Origin: an uncultured Alistipes sp.
GTDB taxonomy: Bacteria > Bacteroidota > Bacteroidia > Bacteroidales > Rikenellaceae
Assembly (NCBI GenBank): GCA_900769405.1
Contig: CAAGGL010000031.1
Span: 1 to 64,000 of the forward strand
Length of the DNA stretch: 64,000 nucleotides
Direction of reading: 5' to 3'
How positions within the stretch are numbered: the stretch's first letter is position 1; every line of letters starts with the position of its first letter. This document shows, in pieces, positions 51,280-59,364 of the stretch. The notes under the pieces are model-generated. The model made no database searches and was not told the origin of the DNA. It worked only from the letters and a program-made list of their open reading frames with translations. The translations under genes were made by a program, and so were the position numbers.

Positions 51280-52527
51280 ATGTACGATTTGATAGTTATA
51301 GGCGGTGGCGCTGCGGGTCTGATGGCCGCAGGAACTGCCGCATCACGAGGCCGCAGCGTGCTGTTGCTCGAAAAGATGGAGAAGACGGGCCGTAAGGTTC
51401 GTATCACGGGTAAGGGTCGTTGCAACCTTACCAATATGCGTCCTCCCGAGGAGTTCGCCGAGAAGGTGCGTGTCAATGCCGATTTCTTTGCGCAGGCATT
51501 TGCCGAGTTCAACAACCGCGCGACGGTGCGCTTCTTTGAGCGTTTGGGCGTGAAGCTCGATGTCGAGCGTGGCGACCGTGTCTTCCCACGTAGCGGCAAG
51601 GCGTGGGATATTGCTCAGGCGTTGGTGGATTGGTGCCGCGAGGAGGGTGTAACCGTTCAGTGCGATACGCGCGTGACGGGAATTATGACCGTCGGCAACC
51701 GCGTGCTGGGCGTCAAGTATGAGAATAAACGTGGCTTCGAACGTAAGGAGGAGGCCGAGGCGGTGATCATCGCTACGGGCGGTGTGTCGTATCCCGCTAC
51801 GGGCTCTACGGGCGATGGTTACGACTTCGCAGCGGCTGCGGGTCACTCGATCGAGCCGGTGCGTCCGTCGCTTGTTCCGCTCGAAACCTCATACGCCAAC
51901 CTGCACGAATTGAAGGGCTTGACCCTGCGTAATGTCAATGTGCAGATGATGGTCGATAACGAGTTGGCAGGCGAGGAGTTTGGCGAGGTGTCGTTCTCGG
52001 ATCGCGGTATCGAGGGCGCAGCAGTGTTGCGTTTGAGCCGCGATGCGGTTGATGCACTGATCGACGAGCGCAAGGTGAAGCTGGTGCTCGACCTCAAACC
52101 TGCATTGACTCCCGAGCAGCTTACCGACCGTATCCGCCGCGAGATCGAGCAGATGCCTTCTACGGAGCTCTTCTCGGAGTTGTTGCGCAAGCTCGTTCCG
52201 CGCCCGATGGTGCTGGCGCTGGCTAAGGAGCTCGACGTGCACTCGAAGACCTACATCTCGAAGGTGAGCGAGAAGGAGTTGGCGCGTCTGGCAACGGTGC
52301 TCAAACATTATGTCTTCCCGATCAGCGACTACCGCCCCTTCACCGAGGCGATTATTACGGCGGGTGGTGTCAACTGCGACGAGGTGAACCAATATACGAT
52401 GGAGTCGAAACTCATTCGTGGCCTCTATTTTGCGGGCGAGGTGCTCGATTTGGATGCTGCGACGGGTGGTTACAACCTCCAAATCGCGTTCTCGACGGGT
52501 CGTCTGGCAGGTATGCTCAAAAAGTAG
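51280..52527 (+). CDS. HI0933/BaiN-family FAD-dependent oxidoreductase
   Basis: 415 residues from ATG 51280 (MYDLIVIGGGAAGLMAAGTAASRG, Rossmann FAD loop). Other motifs: ITGKGRCNLTN, FFERLGV, DRVFPRSGKAWDIAQAL, ATGGVSYPATGSTGDGYDFA, GLTLRNV and GGVNCDEVNQYTMESKLIRGLYFAGEVLDLDAATGGYNLQIAFSTGRLAG (read in parts). The family includes the clostridial bile-acid reductase BaiN, but most members have no known substrate, so a bile-acid role here should not be assumed. Cytosolic. Confidence 0.85.
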   Translation: MYDLIVIGGGAAGLMAAGTAASRGRSVLLLEKMEKTGRKVRITGKGRCNLTNMRPPEEFAEKVRVNADFFAQAFAEFNNRATVRFFERLGVKLDVERGDRVFPRSGKAWDIAQALVDWCREEGVTVQCDTRVTGIMTVGNRVLGVKYENKRGFERKEEAEAVIIATGGVSYPATGSTGDGYDFAAAAGHSIEPVRPSLVPLETSYANLHELKGLTLRNVNVQMMVDNELAGEEFGEVSFSDRGIEGAAVLRLSRDAVDALIDERKVKLVLDLKPALTPEQLTDRIRREIEQMPSTELFSELLRKLVPRPMVLALAKELDVHSKTYISKVSEKELARLATVLKHYVFPISDYRPFTEAIITAGGVNCDEVNQYTMESKLIRGLYFAGEVLDLDAATGGYNLQIAFSTGRLAGMLKK

Positions 52528-52531
52528 CCGA

Positions 52532-53059
52532 ATGAGCATTCTCAAACCCATAACCAAGCGATTGTATCGCGTTGCTGCGGGCTCGGTGCGTGCGGCCAAT
52601 GTGCGCCACTATCGTGGTCACGGAGTCCACTCGCCGTTTGTCTATTCGCTTGTGCGTAAGGTTTTTATGCGTCGTCGATTGGAGGGCGCGGATGCGGCTC
52701 TCTATGCCGACCTGATGTTGCGCAATGTGTCGCGTCGTCGCGCTACGCAGCTGCAAAACCTCTATACGCACTGCGGTTATGCGAACTATCTCTTTGCTGA
52801 CGAGCAGACGAGTGTGCTCGATGGGGTGGAGCTGTGCATCATACCGCGCGAGTATCAGATCGAGCAGTTGGAGCGAATGACCGCCGAGGCACACCGCACG
52901 CAGACCACGTTGTGTATCCTTGCGCCGCGCGATGAGCGAGCTCGCAACCGTCAATGCCGACGTCTGGTGAGCGAGCACAACGGCACGAGTGTCGATAATC
53001 GTGGTTATCTGTTGCTGTTCAATGTCGAGGGATTGCCGAAACAACATTTTTCACTATAA
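52532..53059 (+). CDS. hypothetical protein with HGVHSPFV motif (short methyltransferase-like)
   Basis: 175 residues from ATG 52532, 4 nt after the flavoprotein stop. The N-terminal RHYRGHGVHSPFVYSLVRKVF is the start typical of a Bacteroidetes class I SAM-methyltransferase family, whose members are about 250 residues. Here the SAM loop (GxGxG) is absent and the rest is short and Arg/Leu-rich. It may be a reduced or non-catalytic relative. Cytosolic. Confidence 0.5.
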   Translation: MSILKPITKRLYRVAAGSVRAANVRHYRGHGVHSPFVYSLVRKVFMRRRLEGADAALYADLMLRNVSRRRATQLQNLYTHCGYANYLFADEQTSVLDGVELCIIPREYQIEQLERMTAEAHRTQTTLCILAPRDERARNRQCRRLVSEHNGTSVDNRGYLLLFNVEGLPKQHFSL

Positions 53060-53074
53060 AACCGAACCTCAATT

Positions 53075-53626
53075 ATGAAACTTTATACCAAGACGGGCGA
53101 TTGTGGCAAGACCACGCTGATCGGTGGCGAGCGCGTATCGAAGTGCGATGTGCGTGTCGAGGCCTATGGAACAGTCGATGAACTCTCGGCAAATGTGGCT
53201 CTGCTCAGCGATATGTTGCGCGAGAAGGAGGGCACCGAGGAGTATGTAGCCGATCTGGTTCGCGTTGGGTCGCACCTGATGACTGTTGCGGCGCTGCTGG
53301 CTGTGGGCTGCGGTGGCGAGGGTAAGGTCGCCGAGCCGTCGGAGGAGGTCGTTGCGGCTATCGAACGCCGTATCGACGAGCTGTCGGCGCGCGTTAAGCC
53401 GATTACCAAGTTCACCATTCCGGGCGGCAACCGCATTGTGTCGATGTGCCACGTCTGCCGTACGGTGTGCCGTCGTGCCGAGCGCGCTGCACTCCGCGCC
53501 AACGAGGAGCATTGCGTATCGTGTCAGGCGCTGATCTATCTCAACCGCCTGTCGGACTACCTTTATATATTGGGACGCGCGCTGAACGAGGCGTTCGATG
53601 TTGAGGAGATTCTTTGGATCCCGTAG
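53075..53626 (+). CDS. ATP:cob(I)alamin adenosyltransferase, PduO type
   Basis: 183 residues. PduO-type features: LYTKTGDCGKTTLIGGERVSK (ATP-binding N-terminus), EAYGTVDELSANVAL, FTIPGGNRIVSMCHVCRTVCRRAER and LIYLNRLSDYLYILGRALN. It transfers adenosyl to cob(I)alamin, supplying coenzyme B12. No cobalamin riboswitch is visible upstream. It follows the short gene at 52532 after 15 nt, probably the same transcript. Confidence 0.92.
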   Translation: MKLYTKTGDCGKTTLIGGERVSKCDVRVEAYGTVDELSANVALLSDMLREKEGTEEYVADLVRVGSHLMTVAALLAVGCGGEGKVAEPSEEVVAAIERRIDELSARVKPITKFTIPGGNRIVSMCHVCRTVCRRAERAALRANEEHCVSCQALIYLNRLSDYLYILGRALNEAFDVEEILWIP

Positions 53627-53679
53627 CGCAGTGAGTGGCTGATATGTAAGATTTTATGCAGATTTTTTGCTGAAAAAGT

Positions 53680-53708
53680 TTGTATATTGAAATTTTTACT
53701 ATTTTTGC
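53680..53708 (+). promoter_or_regulatory. promoter of the DUF2795 gene
   Basis: TTTG (53680-53683), a 17-nt spacer and TATTTTTG (53701-53708) leave a leader of about 95 nt before ATG 53810. Confidence 0.55.
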
Positions 53709-53809
53709 AGTCCCATAACGACGCACAGCGACCGACGAGTGGGTTTAACTTGTTGAGTAGCTGGTTGTTGCATCACTTTTATTGAACTAAATTAAACATT
53801 ATTGCTACT

Positions 53810-54031
53810 ATGTATTGGACTCTTGAATTGGCATCGAAACTTGAAGACGCACCTTGGCCCGCAACCAAGGAGGAGTTGATTGATTACGCAGTACGCTCGG
53901 GCGCACCGCTGGAAGTGTTGGAGAATTTGCAGGAGATTGAGGACGAGGGTGATATCTACGAGTCTATCGAAGACATTTGGCCTGACTACCCCTCGAAAGA
54001 TGACTTCTTCTTTAACGAAGACGAGTATTAA
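53810..54031 (+). CDS. DUF2795 small protein
   Basis: 73 residues, acidic. The DUF2795 pattern is clear: LEDAPWPATKEELIDYAVRSGAPLEVLENLQEI-DEGDIYESIEDIW (read in parts). These proteins are small, cytosolic and common in Bacteroidetes and other phyla, with no known role. It has its own promoter and a strong terminator, which suggests independent and possibly high expression. Confidence 0.85.
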   Translation: MYWTLELASKLEDAPWPATKEELIDYAVRSGAPLEVLENLQEIEDEGDIYESIEDIWPDYPSKDDFFFNEDEY

Positions 54032-54065
54032 TCGACGGGAATCAGCCAAATAACTGATAATTAGT

Positions 54066-54105
54066 GAGAGAGGCAAACGCGAAAGTTTGTTTCTCTCGTT
54101 TTTTT
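54066..54105 (+). terminator. terminator after the DUF2795 gene
   Basis: A stem with arm GAGAGGCAAAC (54068-54078) and GTTTGTTTCTC (54085-54095) is followed by GTTTTTTT. Confidence 0.75.
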
Positions 54106-54248
54106 ATGCGCAAATGCCCGACCGACAGCCCCATTGCGCTCGATTTCCTTGTCTGTTTTTCGTTCATTGTTCTCTTATTGGCGGCGGAGAGTTGGAGTTT
54201 TAGATCAATATTTGTATATTTGTTAGACGATAGCTAAAACTCTACTCT

Positions 54249-54770
54249 ATGGAATATATGACCGATAAGCAGAATGGTCTGCCCGAGATCAAGGATTTCT
54301 CGGAGGAAGACCGCCAATTTATGCAGATGGCAATCGACCTTTCGGTTGCCAATATCGACGAGGGCGGTGGCCCGTTTGGTGCGGTGATCGTGCGTGGCGG
54401 CCAGCTCATTGCGGCGGGAGCCAACCGCGTGGTGCCCAACAACGACCCGACGGCGCACGCCGAGGTGGTGGCTATCCGCAATGCCTGCAAGGAGTTGAAG
54501 ACCTTCGATTTGAGCGGTTGCACGGTCTATACCTCGTGCGAGCCCTGCCCGATGTGCCTCAGCGCGCTCTATTGGGCGGGCATCAAGCGCATCTGTTACG
54601 CCAATACCAAGCGCGATGCGGCTGCAATCGACTTCGATGACTCGTTTATCTACGATCAGTTGCGCCTCGATTACGACCGCCGTTCGATCCATTGCGAGCA
54701 CTTTATGCGCGACGAGGCGCTGGCGGCCTTCCGTAAATGGGACGCCAAGGTCGATAAAGACGAATACTAA
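54249..54770 (+). CDS. nucleobase deaminase, guanine deaminase-like
   Basis: 173 residues, cytidine-deaminase-like fold. Zinc site: H70-A-E72 (TAHAEV) and P-C100-P-M-C103 (TSCEPCPMC). GGPFGAVIVRGGQLIAAGANRVV and the C-terminal DEY end match guanine/nucleoside deaminases of the GuaD type rather than TadA. It probably converts guanine to xanthine. An alternative start is Met4. Monocistronic with its own terminator. Confidence 0.85.
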   Translation: MEYMTDKQNGLPEIKDFSEEDRQFMQMAIDLSVANIDEGGGPFGAVIVRGGQLIAAGANRVVPNNDPTAHAEVVAIRNACKELKTFDLSGCTVYTSCEPCPMCLSALYWAGIKRICYANTKRDAAAIDFDDSFIYDQLRLDYDRRSIHCEHFMRDEALAAFRKWDAKVDKDEY

Positions 54771-54807
54771 CCGACGCGCCCAAGTCGCTGAGCGCCAACA
54801 ACTAAAA

Positions 54808-54845
54808 ACAGCACCCGCCCTCGGTGGGTGCTGTTTTTTTTGGGG
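54808..54845 (+). terminator. terminator after the deaminase gene
   Basis: A stem ACAGCACCC / GGGTGCTGT (54808-54833) is followed by eight T. Confidence 0.8.
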
Positions 54846-54875
54846 TGCAGATGAATTTTCGCAAAAAAATATTAT

Positions 54876-54883
54876 TATTTTTG
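54876..54883 (+). promoter_or_regulatory. -7 promoter element upstream of the second ECF sigma gene
   Basis: TATTTTTG is a full match to TAnnTTTG; the -33 side is a weak TTTT about 17 nt upstream. The leader to ATG 54977 is about 85 nt. Confidence 0.5.
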
Positions 54884-54976
54884 TAGTTTTTCGGGGGTGA
54901 GGTGCGTCTAATAAGCAAAACATAATCACTAAAACCCGAACAAAAACGATCTGAAAAACGATCAAAACAGACAAAA

Positions 54977-55456
54977 ATGAACATTATCGAATCACAATTT
55001 GCGCAAATGGTTGCGCAGCACAAAAGCACGATCTACACCGTCTGCTTTATGTTCTCGAAACATAAGGAGGAGGTTGATGATCTTTTTCAGGAGGTGCTCT
55101 GCAATTTGTGGCGTGGCTATGGCTCGTTCCGTGGCGAGAGCGACCTCTCGACGTGGGTATGGCGTGTGGCGTTCAATACCTGCATTTCGGTCGATCGCAA
55201 GCGCCGCCGTTCGAGTACCATTCCGCTCTCGATGAACATCAACCTCTTCGAGGACCGCGATGAGGACTCGCGCCAGATCAAACAACTCTACGACCGTATC
55301 CGCCGCCTCAAACCCTTCGATCGCGCCATAGTGCTGCTGTGGCTCGAAAATATGAGCTACGAGGAGATAGCGGCGATTGTTGGTATCACGGTCAAGAATG
55401 TCTCGGTACGCCTATATCGAATCAAGGAGGAGCTGAAACAGATGTCAAACGAATAA
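54977..55456 (+). CDS. ECF RNA polymerase sigma factor
   Basis: 159 residues. Region 2: FAQMVAQHKSTIYTVCFMFSKHKEEVDDLFQEVLCNLWRGYGSFRGESDLSTWVWRVAFNTCI (read in parts). Region 4: LKPFDRAIVLLWLENMSYEEIAAIVGITVKNVSVRLYRIKEEL. The next gene encodes a small membrane protein 12 nt later, a likely partner. No duplicated promoter motif like that at 47329 is seen here. Confidence 0.9.
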   Translation: MNIIESQFAQMVAQHKSTIYTVCFMFSKHKEEVDDLFQEVLCNLWRGYGSFRGESDLSTWVWRVAFNTCISVDRKRRRSSTIPLSMNINLFEDRDEDSRQIKQLYDRIRRLKPFDRAIVLLWLENMSYEEIAAIVGITVKNVSVRLYRIKEELKQMSNE

Positions 55457-55468
55457 CTTTTTTGCACA

Positions 55469-56062
55469 ATGGAACACAATATTATAAATAACGAATTGGA
55501 GCAGATGCGCGAGCAGATCGCCCTCCTGCGCCGCAAACTCGACAAAGAGTCTATAATCAACGAGCAGTTGCTCCGCCGTACAATGCACGACAAGGTGCGT
55601 GGTATTACGCGCGACAATCGAACGATGATTATCATCGGTACGCTCGCCATTCCCTATACCGCCATCGTATTTAACTATTTGGGAATGTCGCTGGCGTTCA
55701 GCATTGCCACCTGCATACTCTTGGTAGTATCTATTCTGGCAACGTGGTGGGGTCAGCGCGACCTGCACGCCGACGAGTTGCTCTATGGCGACGTGGTGTC
55801 GGCTGGCAAGAAGATGTTGCGCTTCAAGCAGATGAACGATCGTTGGCTGTGGTTTGCTATTCCGCTGTTGCTCGCGTGGCTGGCGTGGCTGGTTTGGGAG
55901 GCCTATCAGCAGATTGGCGGTACACCGCTGTTCAATGGATTTGTTACCGGCGCAATCGTTGGTATTTTCATCGGCGGTATTATTGGCGGCGTATATCGTA
56001 GCCGAATGAAGCGTCGCGTGCGCGAGGTGCTGGCGCATATCGAGGAGCTGACTCGCGAATAA
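55469..56062 (+). CDS. membrane protein paired with an ECF sigma factor
   Basis: 197 residues. An N-terminal coiled coil (about 5-40, NELEQMREQIALLRRKLDKES) is followed by two paired membrane hairpins (about 52-95 and about 128-180) and a basic/acidic cytosolic end. Location 12 nt after the sigma gene suggests it controls sigma activity, though it has no known anti-sigma domain. The 3' terminator at 56084-56118 closes the operon. Confidence 0.7.
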   Translation: MEHNIINNELEQMREQIALLRRKLDKESIINEQLLRRTMHDKVRGITRDNRTMIIIGTLAIPYTAIVFNYLGMSLAFSIATCILLVVSILATWWGQRDLHADELLYGDVVSAGKKMLRFKQMNDRWLWFAIPLLLAWLAWLVWEAYQQIGGTPLFNGFVTGAIVGIFIGGIIGGVYRSRMKRRVREVLAHIEELTRE

Positions 56063-56083
56063 ATCACACTCATAAGCATACGA

Positions 56084-56118
56084 AAATGACCCGTTCGAGC
56101 CCTTCGGACGGGTCATTT
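56084..56118 (+). terminator. terminator of the second ECF operon
   Basis: An 11-bp stem AAATGACCCGT / ACGGGTCATTT (56084-56094, 56108-56118). The T run is weak. Confidence 0.6.
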
Positions 56119-56229
56119 CGTGTCGAATGGTGGCTAAGATGGCGTCGGTTCACCCTCTTTGCAGGTCGATTCGGCGGTTGAAACGGACGTTTCGACGGAG
56201 GGACAGAGTGTTTTTGCACATCGAGTGCC

Positions 56230-56237
56230 TACCTTTG
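56230..56237 (+). promoter_or_regulatory. -7 promoter element of the PHxx-repeat gene
   Basis: TACCTTTG is a full match to TAnnTTTG, 66 nt before ATG 56304. A clean -33 element is not visible. The gap 56119-56229 otherwise holds only a short inverted repeat, GTTGAAAC/GTTTCGAC (56177-56196). Confidence 0.5.
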
Positions 56238-56303
56238 TTCCAAGAAAACAACTCGACAAAAGTTGAGAGACTGAAAAATATTAACCATTAAAAACTTACG
56301 ACT

Positions 56304-57146
56304 ATGAAGACGTTATTGAGAGTATTAGCAGTAGCAATGGCGGCAATCTTTACCGTCGATGCAGCATCGGCCGCAACCGCAAACACCGCAGCGGCTGTCA
56401 AAGTAACCATCGGTCGTCGTAGCGAGCGAGTAGCTGTCGAGGCAGAGCGTATGACCCGCTATATGACTATGGTGTTGGATCTTACAGCACGTCAGGAGTC
56501 GAAACTCTTCGATCTGAATTTCGAATGGGCAGACCGTTGCGATCGCTATACCAATCGTATCGACCTCGATTATATCGTAGATAATTGGTATTACGAGTAC
56601 ACCCGCGATCTGGATAGGATCCTGACCAACCGTCAGATGCGCATTTGGCGTAACCGTTATGGTCGTCGCTTCGGTGATTATCATCGCCCCCGCACTTCGG
56701 TATCGATCAACATTGGTGCAGGTCCTCACGTACACATCGGCGGATACAAGAATCCCCACAAGGATCCCCACACCCGTCCGCACACTGCGCCCCACAAGGA
56801 TCCGCACACTGCGCCCCACAAGGATCCGCACACTGCGCCCCACAAGGATCCGCACACTAAGCCCCACGTAGCACCGCACGTAGCACCCCACGTAAAGCCC
56901 CACACCGCTCCGCACACGAAGCCTCACGTAGCGCCTCACAACGGTCACGGTGATCGCAACAACAAGGGTCAGGTAGGCAACGGTGGCAACCGCCCCTCGA
57001 ACAACAAGGGTTCGTATCGTCCGTCGAACGGTTCGAACCGCGATAAGGGCAACGTAAACCGCAATGGTGGTGCAACCCGCAGCTCGAATGGCTCGAACAA
57101 GTCGGATCGCTCGAACGGTAAGGGTGTCAGCAGCCGAGGCAGATAG
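56304..57146 (+). CDS. secreted protein with PHxx tetrapeptide repeats
   Basis: 280 residues. Signal peptide (about 1-23). A helical part (about 45-130) has MTRYMTMVLDLTARQESKLF, loosely like LTXXQ/Spy-type domains. Then a histidine- and proline-rich run at about residues 150-213: sixteen PH dipeptides spaced every four residues (units PHKD, PHTA, PHVA, PHTK). A Gly/Asn/Ser/Arg-rich tail ends the protein. At the DNA level a 24-bp unit repeats in tandem around 56790-56865. The regular His spacing suggests metal binding or a surface/extracellular spacer; function unknown. Confidence 0.75.
   Translation: MKTLLRVLAVAMAAIFTVDAASAATANTAAAVKVTIGRRSERVAVEAERMTRYMTMVLDLTARQESKLFDLNFEWADRCDRYTNRIDLDYIVDNWYYEYTRDLDRILTNRQMRIWRNRYGRRFGDYHRPRTSVSINIGAGPHVHIGGYKNPHKDPHTRPHTAPHKDPHTAPHKDPHTAPHKDPHTKPHVAPHVAPHVKPHTAPHTKPHVAPHNGHGDRNNKGQVGNGGNRPSNNKGSYRPSNGSNRDKGNVNRNGGATRSSNGSNKSDRSNGKGVSSRGR
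56754..56945 (+). repeat. tandem repeat coding for PHxx units
   Basis: Near-identical 24-bp units (CCCCACAAGGATCCGCACAC and variants) occur in the 5' part and diverge towards 56945. This is a likely site of slippage and length variation, in multiples of four or eight residues. Confidence 0.8.
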
Positions 57147-57204
57147 TTTGAACATCAAACGCGCACACACACACACATAATCAAAATTAATCCTATTCGT
57201 TGGA

Positions 57205-57233
57205 GCACGCTTTCGGGCGTGCTTCATCTTTTT
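57205..57233 (+). terminator. terminator after the PHxx-repeat gene
   Basis: A stem GCACGC / GCGTGC (57205-57222) is followed by TTCATCTTTTTT. Confidence 0.65.
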
Positions 57234-57237
57234 TCAC

Positions 57238-57245
57238 TATATTTG
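57238..57245 (+). promoter_or_regulatory. -7 promoter element of the rhodanese gene
   Basis: TATATTTG is a full match to TAnnTTTG, 24 nt before ATG 57269. Confidence 0.55.
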
Positions 57246-57268
57246 CAGTCGATATCATTAAAAACGTA

Positions 57269-57667
57269 ATGACGATGAAGAGGATTCTGTTATTGGGAGC
57301 GCTGGTGCTCATCGGCGCGTATGTATATTCGCAACACCGTGCGTCGGCCACATTCAAGTCGGTCGGTAACGCCGAATTTGCCCGTATTATAGCCGATACG
57401 ACCGTTCAGTTGGTCGATGTCCGCACGCCTGCCGAGTTTGCAGCAGGTCATATCCCCGAGGCTGTTAATATCGATGTGCGTGGCGAGAAGTTCGACGAGG
57501 AGGTGCGATCGACGCTCGATCCCTCGCGCCCCGTTGCGGTCTATTGTCGCAGTGGTGCACGCAGCAAGGCGGCGGCTCGCGCGCTGACCGAGAAGGGTTT
57601 CCGCGTCTATGAACTGAACAAAGGTTTTATGAATTGGAAGGGTGCCCGCACCGCACCGACGGAGTAG
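57269..57667 (+). CDS. periplasmic rhodanese-like sulfurtransferase
   Basis: 132 residues from ATG 57269 (MTMKRILLLGAL); Met at 57275 is an alternative. N-terminal signal or anchor helix (about 5-22). Rhodanese domain: VQLVDVRTPAEFAAGHIPEAVNIDV, and the active-site loop VYCRSGARSKAAARAL with catalytic Cys, then FMNWKGA. A single-domain sulfur-transfer enzyme, as in PspE-like proteins. Monocistronic, directly upstream of the tRNA-Pro gene. Confidence 0.88.
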   Translation: MTMKRILLLGALVLIGAYVYSQHRASATFKSVGNAEFARIIADTTVQLVDVRTPAEFAAGHIPEAVNIDVRGEKFDEEVRSTLDPSRPVAVYCRSGARSKAAARALTEKGFRVYELNKGFMNWKGARTAPTE

Positions 57668-57691
57668 CGCGCGAATATTTTTTGCGCAATA

Positions 57692-57723
57692 TTTCGTTTG
57701 TAAATACAAATTTATTACCTTTG
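57692..57723 (+). promoter_or_regulatory. promoter of tRNA-Pro(TGG)
   Basis: TTTC (57692-57695), a 20-nt spacer and TACCTTTG (57716-57723) lie 15 nt before the tRNA 5' end. Confidence 0.6.
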
Positions 57724-57737
57724 CGCCCGAAAACCTA

Positions 57738-57812
57738 CGGGGTGTAGCGCAGTCCGGTTAGCGCACCTGCTTTGGGAGCAGGGGGTCGTGGGTTCGAATC
57801 CCGCTACCCCGA
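57738..57812 (+). tRNA. tRNA-Pro(TGG)
   Basis: Acceptor CGGGGTG / TACCCCG, D arm GCGC / GCGC, anticodon loop TTTGGGA (anticodon TGG), T loop TTCGAAT, discriminator A. A full cloverleaf, unlike the tRNA-Pro(GGG) fragment at 6358. No CCA encoded. Confidence 0.95.
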
Positions 57813-57826
57813 CACGTTTTAGAGCG

Positions 57827-57862
57827 ACAGCAGAACTTGAAAGAGTTCTGCTGTTTTTTTAC
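57827..57862 (+). terminator. terminator after tRNA-Pro
   Basis: An 11-bp stem ACAGCAGAACT / AGTTCTGCTGT (57827-57854) is followed by seven T. Confidence 0.8.
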
Positions 57863-57968
57863 CCTTTATTGTAGCCGTTTCAAAGTCGAAAACTTCCGTT
57901 TTACCCGCCAGTGATACCCAATCTAAGCCGTTTTATCATATCTTTGTTTCAAACAAAATTACACAACT

Positions 57969-58505
57969 ATGCGACGACTTTTACTTCTTGCGGCTCTATT
58001 TGCGAGCCTGTCGGCTATGGCGGCAAGTCCCACGGCGGAGGAGCGTCTTGCCGAGAATAATTTTCAAATTGTGAGCGACCTCTATCAAGAGCGACCGATA
58101 TGGATCAAATCCTACCACTGCGATAGCACAACGGCTGTTCGTATGTTGATGAACAATCCGCAGATTGTCATCGAGCGCGAGTTTGAGGGGCGTTTGATCT
58201 GCCGTATGAACGATGTTCAGCTTTTGCGTAGTAGCGACCGATTGAGCAATTTACCTTCATCTATGCGCTGGGCGGCGACTCTCTATTTTACGGTCGAAAT
58301 TGCGGCTGACAGCTACGAGGTGGTACTGAGCGAGGCAGTCTGGAATGGAGTGATAGAACTTCTGGACGACCCGAGGGCGGTGACCTACACGCTCTACGAC
58401 CTGTTCTTTACCGCACGCGGAAATCTTGATAATAAGTTTATTAGGCATCGCGCAGAGGCATTGAACGAGCGCTTTACGAGGATATTCGCGCCGCGTCTGC
58501 AATAG
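57969..58505 (+). CDS. secreted hypothetical protein
   Basis: 178 residues. Signal peptide (about 1-19, MRRLLLLAALFASLSAMAAS). The mature part is mixed alpha/beta with no cysteines in a redox pattern and no recognised family. It converges with the bile-acid-type operon across a shared terminator. Its promoter is not clear beyond an AT-rich stretch ending TATCTTTG near 57940, a full -7 match. Confidence 0.65.
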   Translation: MRRLLLLAALFASLSAMAASPTAEERLAENNFQIVSDLYQERPIWIKSYHCDSTTAVRMLMNNPQIVIEREFEGRLICRMNDVQLLRSSDRLSNLPSSMRWAATLYFTVEIAADSYEVVLSEAVWNGVIELLDDPRAVTYTLYDLFFTARGNLDNKFIRHRAEALNERFTRIFAPRLQ

Positions 58506-58518
58506 TGCGCCAACGAGA

Positions 58519-58552
58519 AACGCCCCGAATCGATAACGATTTTCGGGGCGTT
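58519..58552. terminator. terminator between converging genes
   Basis: A stem AACGCCCCGAA / TTCGGGGCGTT (58519-58552), usable from both sides: it ends the secreted-protein gene and the steroid-type operon. Confidence 0.7.
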
Positions 58553-58555
58553 GCT

Positions 58556-59359
58556 CTATTTTTGGAATCGCATTGTGTGCTTGCGTGCGAAGTCGGTAAT
58601 CGGCTTTGGTAGGGTAGTGAGGATCGGAACAAAGATCCTGAACCACGCGGCGGGCACAAAGACCTTCTTGTGTCGATACATTGCTCGCAGCGCCTGACGC
58701 GCGCACTTCTTGGCCGAGATCAGCACGCCGATACGGCGACCGAAACGCTGCCAATCGCGGGGCAGACCATAGAGATCGGTCGTAACACCCGCAGGACATA
58801 CGGCCGTAACCGTCACGCCGCGTTCGCGTACCTCCTTGGCGTATGCGCGCGAGAAACTCTTCAAGTAGTCCTTGCTCGCACTGTAAAGCGTCAATCCGGG
58901 TAGCGGCATCCAAATCGAATATGACGACATATTGAGAATGTATCCGTGCCCGCGTGCGGCCATCTGCTCGCCATACAGGCGACAGGTGATTGTCGGGGTG
59001 GTGATATGCAGACCAATCAACTCATCGATACGCGCAAAGTCGCTCTTCAAAACGTCGAGATAGGAGAACGCACCTGCATTATTGATCAACACCTCGATCT
59101 GCAAGCCCTCGCTCTCGGTCCACGCAAAGAGCTCGTGAGCCGCCTGCTGCGGAATCAGGTCGAGCACCTTCGTGCGCACCTCGACACCAAACTCCTCGGC
59201 AACTTTGCGAGCCGCCTCAGTAAGCTCCTCGCCATTGTCGGCAACCACGACAAGATTGTAGCCGCGCTCGGCCATCTGTCGTGCATACTCGAATCCGATA
59301 CCTCGGCTCGCACCCGTAACGAGAGCCCACGCCGAGCCCTTTTCGATCACTCCACGCAT
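58556..59359 (-). CDS. short-chain dehydrogenase, probable 3beta-hydroxysteroid dehydrogenase
   Basis: 267 residues. Rossmann loop TGASRGIG (15-22), NNAG (93-96) and catalytic Ser145/146, Tyr159-x3-Lys163 (YSASK). The C-terminal extension (residues 215-267) is basic, with a hydrophobic end. Within the operon 5-alpha-reductase / ene-reductase / SDR it fits the 3beta-HSDH of gut Bacteroidetes isoallo-bile-acid clusters, which reduces the 3-oxo group to 3beta-OH. Stereo- and substrate specificity cannot be read from sequence. Last of three genes; 5 nt after the ene-reductase gene. Confidence 0.8.
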   Translation of the reverse strand: MRGVIEKGSAWALVTGASRGIGFEYARQMAERGYNLVVVADNGEELTEAARKVAEEFGVEVRTKVLDLIPQQAAHELFAWTESEGLQIEVLINNAGAFSYLDVLKSDFARIDELIGLHITTPTITCRLYGEQMAARGHGYILNMSSYSIWMPLPGLTLYSASKDYLKSFSRAYAKEVRERGVTVTAVCPAGVTTDLYGLPRDWQRFGRRIGVLISAKKCARQALRAMYRHKKVFVPAAWFRIFVPILTTLPKPITDFARKHTMRFQK

Positions 59360-59364
59360 CGCTA

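Noticed and set aside
51201..51599. N-terminal extension of the nusB-like gene
   Set aside because: It would overlap the divergent promoter pair and the start of the flavoprotein gene; the internal ATG at 51200 gives the normal family N-terminus.
51280..52527. Bile-acid role for the BaiN-family flavoprotein
   Set aside because: The family is broad and common in bacteria with no bile-acid metabolism. It lies 6 kb from the steroid-type operon, so sequence gives no support.
52968..53074. Cobalamin riboswitch before the corrinoid adenosyltransferase gene
   Set aside because: The gap from the previous gene is only 15 nt and no B12-box-like sequence was seen.
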